Source of the DNA: Enterobacter sp. Cy-643
GTDB lineage: Bacteria; Pseudomonadota; Gammaproteobacteria; Enterobacterales; Enterobacteriaceae
Direction of reading: 5' to 3'
NCBI RefSeq assembly: GCF_011752815.1
Contig: NZ_VWWV01000003.1
Span: 434,001 to 498,000, forward strand
Length of the DNA stretch: 64,000 nucleotides
Shown here in pieces: positions 58,981 to 64,000 of this stretch (the stretch's first letter is position 1; the number at the start of each line of letters is the position of its first letter). The notes beneath the pieces were generated by a model that saw only the letters and a program-made list of their open reading frames with translations, was not told the DNA's origin and ran no database searches. Made by a program: the position numbers and the translations under genes.

Positions 58981-59037
58981 GCTTTCACGCCAATCCTCTC
59001 TCTGGAAGGGGGAGGTGCTATTTCATATCGTAGTTTT

Positions 59038-59608
59038 TCCGTTCACCAATAGATCGATTTCCCCTGCACGTTCCCAGCACGGTGAACGTGTCAGGGAGAT
59101 AACGCCATCTCCCTGACAACCCTGGCGCCCGGCGAGCTCATCGCCGCTGAAGCGGTAAACCCACCGGCCATCACCCAAACATTCGGGGTCGTTCGCGATG
59201 CGTTCCCGACGCTCGCTCTCTTTCGCTGTTCCCGACAGCTCAACCCCGCCTGAGTTGGGTCATCACCGGGGGCGATGAGAGCCGGGAACAAGGGCATGGC
59301 TGTAGGGCTTGCAGCAACGTTAACGTTCCGTGTGGCTGCAGGTATAAAGCGAGGCACGGTTCCGGCTTAAATCGCCTGCGTTTTCTCTCCGACTGGCCAG
59401 GGTCCGGACGTCGGGAACGGCCGGAGGCTGAGAGCGTCGGGAACGCATCTCAGCCGACCCAGGACTGGGAGATAAAACGGAGGTCTGCCGCTTCAGCGGT
59501 CGATTTATTTGGCCGGGAGTCCGGGGTCTCGGGGGAGTGACGGTGGCTCCCCCGAGCCGTTCACGGATACGGTGGCTGTATATAAAACAGGGGGGAGAAG
59601 TGAACGGA
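59038..59608. repeat. 571-bp fold-back element with nested inverted repeats
   Basis: This gene-free GC-rich segment begins TCCGTTCAC (59038-59046) and ends GTGAACGGA (59600-59608). Nested perfect pairs are CCGCTGAAGCGG (59144-59155) with CCGCTTCAGCGG (59488-59499), and ATGCGTTCCCGACGCT (59198-59213) with its 16-bp complement at 59433-59448. It also holds two local hairpins: GTCAGGGAGAT/ATCTCCCTGAC (59090-59117) and CTCGGGGGAG/CTCCCCCGAG (59528-59556). An 88-codon minus-strand frame (59091-59357) is judged spurious. The element could be a non-autonomous mobile repeat or a structured RNA. Confidence 0.8.
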
Positions 59609-59711
59609 CCTTAGCCTGTCCGGCATAGACCGAGAGCTTTGTTATGAAGAAACAATCAGAACAAGCCCCCCACATTTAAATCACACAAATGATAATAGTT
59701 TGCATTTGATT

Positions 59712-59747
59712 ATAGCAACAGCTATGTTTTATAGCACTTGCTATAAA
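59712..59747 (+). promoter_or_regulatory. tandem MntR-like operators before sitABCD
   Basis: ATAGC-AACA-GCTAT (59712-59725) and ATAGC-ACTT-GCTAT (59731-59744) are adjacent inverted repeats matching the MntR box pattern (ATAGC...GCTAT). An AT-rich stretch with GATAAT (59693) upstream could be a weak Fur site. Confidence 0.75.
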
Positions 59748-59780
59748 CGCTGAATCTATAATCACTCGTGAGGGAAGACG

Positions 59781-60695
59781 ATGCCCGGGAAACTGAAGTT
59801 AACGCAAAGTATTGTCGCTGCAGCCGCCGCGCTGGCGATGCTGTTGGGTGCCACTCAGGCGCAGGCCAAATTTAAGGCAATCACCACCTTTACTATCATC
59901 GCGGATATGGCGCAGAACGTGGCCGGTGATGCCGCCGACGTGGAGTCCATCACCAAGCCCGGCGCGGAAATTCACGAGTACCAGCCGACGCCGGGAGACA
60001 TTCGTCGGGCGCAGGGCGCTCAGCTGATCCTGACCAACGGGCTGAACCTCGAACTCTGGTTCGCGAAGTTTTATCAACACCTGAAAGGCGTGCCTGAAGT
60101 CGTCGTCACCACCGGCATTCAGCCCACGGGCATCACCGAAGGCCCTTATAACGGTAAACCGAACCCTCACGCGTGGATGTCCCCGCAGAATGCGCTGATC
60201 TACGTCGATAACATTCGGGATGCGTTCGTTAAATACGATCCGGACAACGCCGCGATCTATACCCGCAACGCCGAAGCCTACAAACAGAAAATTCAGCAAA
60301 CCATTGAGCCGCTGCGTAACGAACTGGCAAAAATTCCGGCGGATAAACGCTGGCTGGTTACCAGCGAAGGCGCATTCTCCTACCTCGCCAACGACTTTGG
60401 CCTGAAAGAACTCTACCTGTGGCCGATCAATGCCGATCAGCAGGGCACCCCGCAGCAGGTGCGTAAGGTGATCGACAGCATTCGCAAATATCAGATCCCG
60501 ACTATTTTCAGCGAAAGCACCATTTCCGATAAACCTGCTCGCCAGGCGGCGAGAGAATCCGGCGCACACTACGGCGGCGTGCTGTATGTCGACTCCCTGA
60601 GCGCGGCAAACGGCCCGGTGCCGACCTACCTTGATCTGCTGCGCGTCACCACCAGCACTATCGTTAACGGCATCAATGCAGGGCTGAAGAAATGA
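59781..60695 (+). CDS. sitA: SitA, periplasmic Mn/Fe-binding protein
   Basis: A 304-residue cluster A-I solute-binding protein. The signal peptide ends about AQAKFKA. Metal ligands are expected in GAEIHEYQP, NPHAWMSP, TSEGAFSYLA and ESTISDKPA. It is the first gene of sitABCD, the manganese/iron ABC importer. Confidence 0.96.
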   Translation: MPGKLKLTQSIVAAAAALAMLLGATQAQAKFKAITTFTIIADMAQNVAGDAADVESITKPGAEIHEYQPTPGDIRRAQGAQLILTNGLNLELWFAKFYQHLKGVPEVVVTTGIQPTGITEGPYNGKPNPHAWMSPQNALIYVDNIRDAFVKYDPDNAAIYTRNAEAYKQKIQQTIEPLRNELAKIPADKRWLVTSEGAFSYLANDFGLKELYLWPINADQQGTPQQVRKVIDSIRKYQIPTIFSESTISDKPARQAARESGAHYGGVLYVDSLSAANGPVPTYLDLLRVTTSTIVNGINAGLKK

Positions 60696-61510
60696 GTCGT
60701 CGCCCCGGCATCATCGTTCAGGACGCCAGCGTGACCTACCGCAATGGCCATACCGCGCTGCGGGCGGCCAGCTTTGAGATTCCGACCGGCACCATTGCGG
60801 CGCTGGTCGGCGTCAACGGTTCGGGGAAATCCACGCTGTTTAAGGCGATTATGGGCTTTGTACGCCTGGCCAGCGGCAGCATCTCGATTCTGGATATGCC
60901 CACGCGCAAGGCGCTACGCAACAACCTGGTCGCCTATGTGCCGCAGTCCGAGGACGTGGACTGGACATTCCCGGTGCTGGTGGAAGACGTGGTGATGATG
61001 GGCCGATTCGGCCACATGGGGATGCTGCGCATTCCCGGCAAGGCTGACAAACAGGCGGTAGACAACGCCCTCGCCCGCGTCGGCATGAGTGACTTTCGCA
61101 AACGGCAAATCGGTGAACTGTCCGGCGGCCAGAAAAAACGCGTGTTCCTCGCCCGGGCAATTGCCCAGGACGGCCAGGTTATTCTGCTGGACGAACCATT
61201 TACCGGCGTGGACGTGAAAACGGAAGAGCAGATCATCGCCCTGCTGCGCGAGCTGCGGGACGAAGGCCGCACGATGCTGGTCTCAACCCACAACCTGGGC
61301 GCCGTCACCGACTATTGCGACTATACCGTGCTGGTGAAAGGGACCGTGCTGGCCTGCGGCCCGACCGACGTCACCTTTACCCAGGCCAACCTGGAGCTGG
61401 CGTTCAGCGGCGTGCTGCGCCACGTTACGTTAACCGGGAAAGAAACCAGCGTCCTCACCGACGACGAAAGGCCGTTTATCCACGGCGCGGCGTTAAAAGG
61501 GGAGCCTTAA
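60692..61510 (+). CDS. sitB: SitB, ATPase of the Mn/Fe ABC transporter
   Basis: A 272-residue ABC ATPase with Walker A GVNGSGKST, signature LSGGQKKRVF, and Walker B VILLDEPFTGVD. Its ATG overlaps the sitA stop by 4 nt. Confidence 0.96.
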   Translation: MSRRPGIIVQDASVTYRNGHTALRAASFEIPTGTIAALVGVNGSGKSTLFKAIMGFVRLASGSISILDMPTRKALRNNLVAYVPQSEDVDWTFPVLVEDVVMMGRFGHMGMLRIPGKADKQAVDNALARVGMSDFRKRQIGELSGGQKKRVFLARAIAQDGQVILLDEPFTGVDVKTEEQIIALLRELRDEGRTMLVSTHNLGAVTDYCDYTVLVKGTVLACGPTDVTFTQANLELAFSGVLRHVTLTGKETSVLTDDERPFIHGAALKGEP

Positions 61511-62367
61511 TGTCCGTCCTGCTCGAACCGTTTAGCTATGGCTACATGTTTAACGCCATCTGGGTATCGGCGCTGGTCGGCGGCGTATGTGCCTTCCTCT
61601 CCTGCTACCTGATGTTGAAAGGCTGGTCGCTGATCGGCGATGCCCTTTCCCACTCCATCGTGCCGGGCGTGGCCGGCGCCTATATGCTCGGCCTGCCGTT
61701 TTCCATCGGCGCATTTTTCTCCGGTGGCCTGGCGGCAGGCACCATGCTGTTTTTAAACCAGCGCACGCGCCTGCGCGAAGACACCATCATTGGCCTTATT
61801 TTTTCGTCGTTCTTTGGCCTCGGCCTGTTTATGGTGTCGCTCAACCCGACATCGGTAAACATCCAGACCATCGTGCTCGGCAATATTCTGGCCATTGCCC
61901 CGTCGGATATCGTGCAGCTGGCGATTATCGGCTTTGTCTCGCTGGCGATTCTGTTGCTGAAGTGGAAAGACCTGATGGTGACCTTCTTCGACGAAAACCA
62001 CGCGCGCTCCATTGGTCTTAACCCGCTGTGGCTCAAGGGATTATTCTTTACCCTGCTGTCGGCTACCACCGTGGCGGCGCTGCAAACCGTTGGCGCGTTC
62101 CTGGTGATTTGCATGGTGGTCACGCCGGGCGCAACGGCTTATCTGCTGACGGATCGCTTTCCCAGGTTGTTGATCATTTCCGTTACGTTAGGCACTTTTA
62201 CCAGCGCATTTGGCACCTGGATAAGCTATTTCCTCGACGGTGCCACCGGCGGCATTATCGTTGTGCTGCAAACGCTTATTTTCCTGCTGACCTTCGTGTT
62301 TGCCCCCAAACACGGCCTGCTGGCTAGTCGTCGGCGCGCGCGCCTGAGCCTGGAGCAAACGCCATGA
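61510..62367 (+). CDS. sitC: SitC, permease of the Mn/Fe ABC transporter
   Basis: A 285-residue, multi-TM ABC-3 family permease with SYGYMFNAIWVSALVGGVCAF and GDALSHSIVPGVAGAY. Its ATG shares the A of the sitB TAA. An in-frame upstream extension into sitB is not used. Confidence 0.95.
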   Translation: MSVLLEPFSYGYMFNAIWVSALVGGVCAFLSCYLMLKGWSLIGDALSHSIVPGVAGAYMLGLPFSIGAFFSGGLAAGTMLFLNQRTRLREDTIIGLIFSSFFGLGLFMVSLNPTSVNIQTIVLGNILAIAPSDIVQLAIIGFVSLAILLLKWKDLMVTFFDENHARSIGLNPLWLKGLFFTLLSATTVAALQTVGAFLVICMVVTPGATAYLLTDRFPRLLIISVTLGTFTSAFGTWISYFLDGATGGIIVVLQTLIFLLTFVFAPKHGLLASRRRARLSLEQTP

Positions 62368-63212
62368 GCCTGTTAGACACGCTGCTTTCCCCCTTCCAGT
62401 TTGGCTTTATGATCAACGCCCTGGCCATGACCACGCTGGTCGCCATTCCGTGTGCGCTGCTCTCCTGCTTCCTGGTGCTAAAAGGCTGGGCGCTGATGGG
62501 GGACGCGATGAGCCACGCGGTCTTCCCCGGCGTGGTGATCGCCTGGATGGTCGGCCTGCCGCTGGGCCTCGGCGCGTTCGTGGCCGGGCTGTTTTGCGCC
62601 TTCGCCACCGGCTACCTGCAGGACAACAGCCGCATCAAGCGCGACACGGTGATGGGCATCGTTTTTTCCGGCATGTTTGGCGCCGGCCTGGTACTTTACG
62701 TCTACCTAAAACCGGATATTCATCTCGACCACATTCTGTTTGGCGATATGCTGGGCGTGAGCAGCAGCGATATCCTACAAACTGGCATTATTGTGCTGCT
62801 AACGGCGATTATTGTGACGCTAAAATGGCGGGATCTGCTGCTACATGCATTCGACCCGATTCAGGCCCAGGTTTCCGGCCTGAACGTGAAGCTGCTGAAC
62901 TACGGTCTGCTCTGCCTGGTTTCGCTGACCATCGTCGCGGCGCTGAAGGCGGTGGGGATTATCCTCGCGATATCCCTGCTTATCGCGCCAGGCGCTATCG
63001 CTTCGCTGCTAACCCGCACCTTTAAAGGCATGATGCTGGTCGCTCTTGTGCAGGCCATCGTGACGTCGTTCCTTGGCGTCTACCTTTCATTCTTTATCGA
63101 CAGCGCCCCCGCGCCGACCATCGTTGTGCTTTCTGCGCTGGTCTTCATCGCCGCCTTTATCCGGGCGACAATCAAACAGCGGCGCATGGAAGCGATGAGC
63201 GAACCATTCTGA
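62364..63212 (+). CDS. sitD: SitD, second permease of the Mn/Fe ABC transporter
   Basis: A 282-residue ABC-3 permease, paralogous to SitC (FGFMINALAMTTLVAIPCALLSCF and GDAMSHAVFPGVVIAW). It ends the operon and overlaps sitC by 4 nt. Confidence 0.95.
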   Translation: MSLLDTLLSPFQFGFMINALAMTTLVAIPCALLSCFLVLKGWALMGDAMSHAVFPGVVIAWMVGLPLGLGAFVAGLFCAFATGYLQDNSRIKRDTVMGIVFSGMFGAGLVLYVYLKPDIHLDHILFGDMLGVSSSDILQTGIIVLLTAIIVTLKWRDLLLHAFDPIQAQVSGLNVKLLNYGLLCLVSLTIVAALKAVGIILAISLLIAPGAIASLLTRTFKGMMLVALVQAIVTSFLGVYLSFFIDSAPAPTIVVLSALVFIAAFIRATIKQRRMEAMSEPF

Positions 63213-63245
63213 ATCCACGTGAAGCGACCCGGGTAACGGTTTTAT

Positions 63246-63278
63246 GGTACAAAGTACCTTCTCTTTATGCACAAGTAC
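63246..63278 (+). promoter_or_regulatory. GTACC repeats, candidate operator of the RpiR-type gene
   Basis: GGTAC-aaa-GTACC (63246-63258) is a perfect inverted repeat and AAGTACC recurs at about 63273, within 45 bp of the next start. The outer arms GCGACCC/GGGTCGC also flank the region. Confidence 0.45.
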
Positions 63279-63290
63279 CAGGGTCGCGCC

Positions 63291-64000
63291 ATGAGCTACA
63301 CCATCGATATTATCTCCTGCATCACCGATCGTTTCGTTGAGCTGACCGCCACCGAAAAGCGCATCGCGCAGTTTATTCTGGACGACGTGCAAACCGCCGC
63401 GGCGCTGCCCATTTCGGAAATGGCGCGCCAGACGCAAACCAGCCAGGCGTCAATAACCCGCTTTGCCCGCGCCATCGGCTGCAAGGACGTACGCGAACTG
63501 AAGGTCAAACTCGCCCAGTCTCTGGCGGTAGGGCAGCGCTTTATTCTCGATGTGCCGGACCTCGAAGGCGTGCAGGGGATCTACGAAACCATCATCAACG
63601 TGCTGGATATCAACCGCCGCGCGCTAAACCCGGAGTCACTCAACAAGGCCGTAACCTGGCTGAGCAATGCGCGCCAGATTCTGGCGTTGGGCATGGGCGG
63701 CGGGTCAACAATTTGCGCGCAGGAGCTACAGTTCCGCCTGTTTCGCCTCGGACTGCCGGTGGTGAGCCAGAGCGATGGCCTGCTGGCAAGAATGATGGCG
63801 GCGTCAGTGGCCTCCAACGATGTGGTGGTGGCGCTATCGTTGGGAGGCTATACGCCGGAGGTGGTGGAGAGCGCGGCTATTGCGCGCCAGTATGGCGCAA
63901 AGATCATCGCCATTACCCCGCAGGGAACCCCGCTGGCCGAACAGGCGGACATCGTGCTGCCGCTGATTATTCGTGAAAACGACTACATTTTTAAGCCGAG
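63291..64000 (+). CDS. RpiR/MurR-family regulator, N-terminal part (truncated by window)
   Basis: The frame is open from ATG 63291 to the window edge (236 residues visible). The N-terminal HTH_6 domain spans about 1-75 (TSQASITRFARAIGCKDVRELK). A SIS sugar-phosphate domain follows from about 125 (ILALGMGGGSTICAQEL, VVVALSLGGYTPEVVESA). It probably controls a sugar-phosphate pathway beyond the window; the ligand is unknown. Confidence 0.87.
   Translation, partial: MSYTIDIISCITDRFVELTATEKRIAQFILDDVQTAAALPISEMARQTQTSQASITRFARAIGCKDVRELKVKLAQSLAVGQRFILDVPDLEGVQGIYETIINVLDINRRALNPESLNKAVTWLSNARQILALGMGGGSTICAQELQFRLFRLGLPVVSQSDGLLARMMAASVASNDVVVALSLGGYTPEVVESAAIARQYGAKIIAITPQGTPLAEQADIVLPLIIRENDYIFKP

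Noticed and set aside
59091..59357. 88-codon minus-strand ORF in the fold-back element
   Set aside because: It lies within nested inverted repeats, lacks a ribosome site and a recognisable domain; the structure explains the sequence better.

Overview
The window is a 64 kb chromosomal segment of a gram-negative enterobacterium (Enterobacteriaceae, close to the Enterobacter/Cedecea/Kluyvera type). The evidence is E. coli-like blocks that are nearly collinear: frdABCD-ampC-blc-sugE-ecnAB-efp-epmB-yjeI-groLS-fxsA-aspA-dcuA-cutA-dsbD-yjdC-tRNA-Phe, and cybC-pmbA-darP. The genus cannot be fixed from the sequence alone. No phage, complete IS element or CRISPR array was seen.

Region by region. (1) 1-9.8 kb: the end of dolP, then an accessory catabolic island on the minus strand. 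It has a PRD/EIIB/EIIA regulator, an exported lactonase, a KDPG-type aldolase, a PLP ammonia-lyase, an amidohydrolase, and four proteins of undefined function (DUF4310, DUF4311, DUF4312, SFCGS) plus a stand-alone PRD protein. No PTS EIIC is present. This is the best candidate for an undescribed uptake/phosphorylation system. (2) 9.9-18 kb: the complete malonate decarboxylase operon mdcABCDEFGH with convergent mdcR. (3) 18.3-26.9 kb: an acetyltransferase, cybC, pmbA, darP, a LysE exporter, a GNAT, a threonine-aldolase-like enzyme, epmA, ada and a PEP-mutase-family gene. (4) 27-39 kb: frdABCD; rclR/rclA placed between frd and ampR-ampC; blc; sugE with a guanidine-II riboswitch; ecnR/ecnB/ecnA; efp; epmB. 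(5) 39-48.5 kb: yjeI, groLS, fxsA, aspA, dcuA, cutA, dsbD, yjdC and tRNA-Phe. dsbD carries an in-frame amber codon and a repeat insertion. (6) 48.5-58 kb: ydgU and asr, then an aldehyde/epoxide/glutathione detoxification set with LysR and TetR regulators, then a Fur-box-preceded anaerobic heme-degradation operon (chuWXY type). (7) 58-64 kb: yghU, a 571-bp fold-back element, sitABCD behind tandem MntR-like operators, and a truncated RpiR-type regulator.

A family of CCCTC...GAGGG palindromic repeats recurs at 426, 3711, 39067 and inside dsbD at 46369. At 3711 it is amplified with a 54-bp period and in dsbD with a 39-bp period. Functional links in the window include EpmA/EpmB with their target EF-P, FrdABCD with AspA and DcuA for fumarate respiration, and SitABCD and ChuWXY for metal and heme-iron supply.
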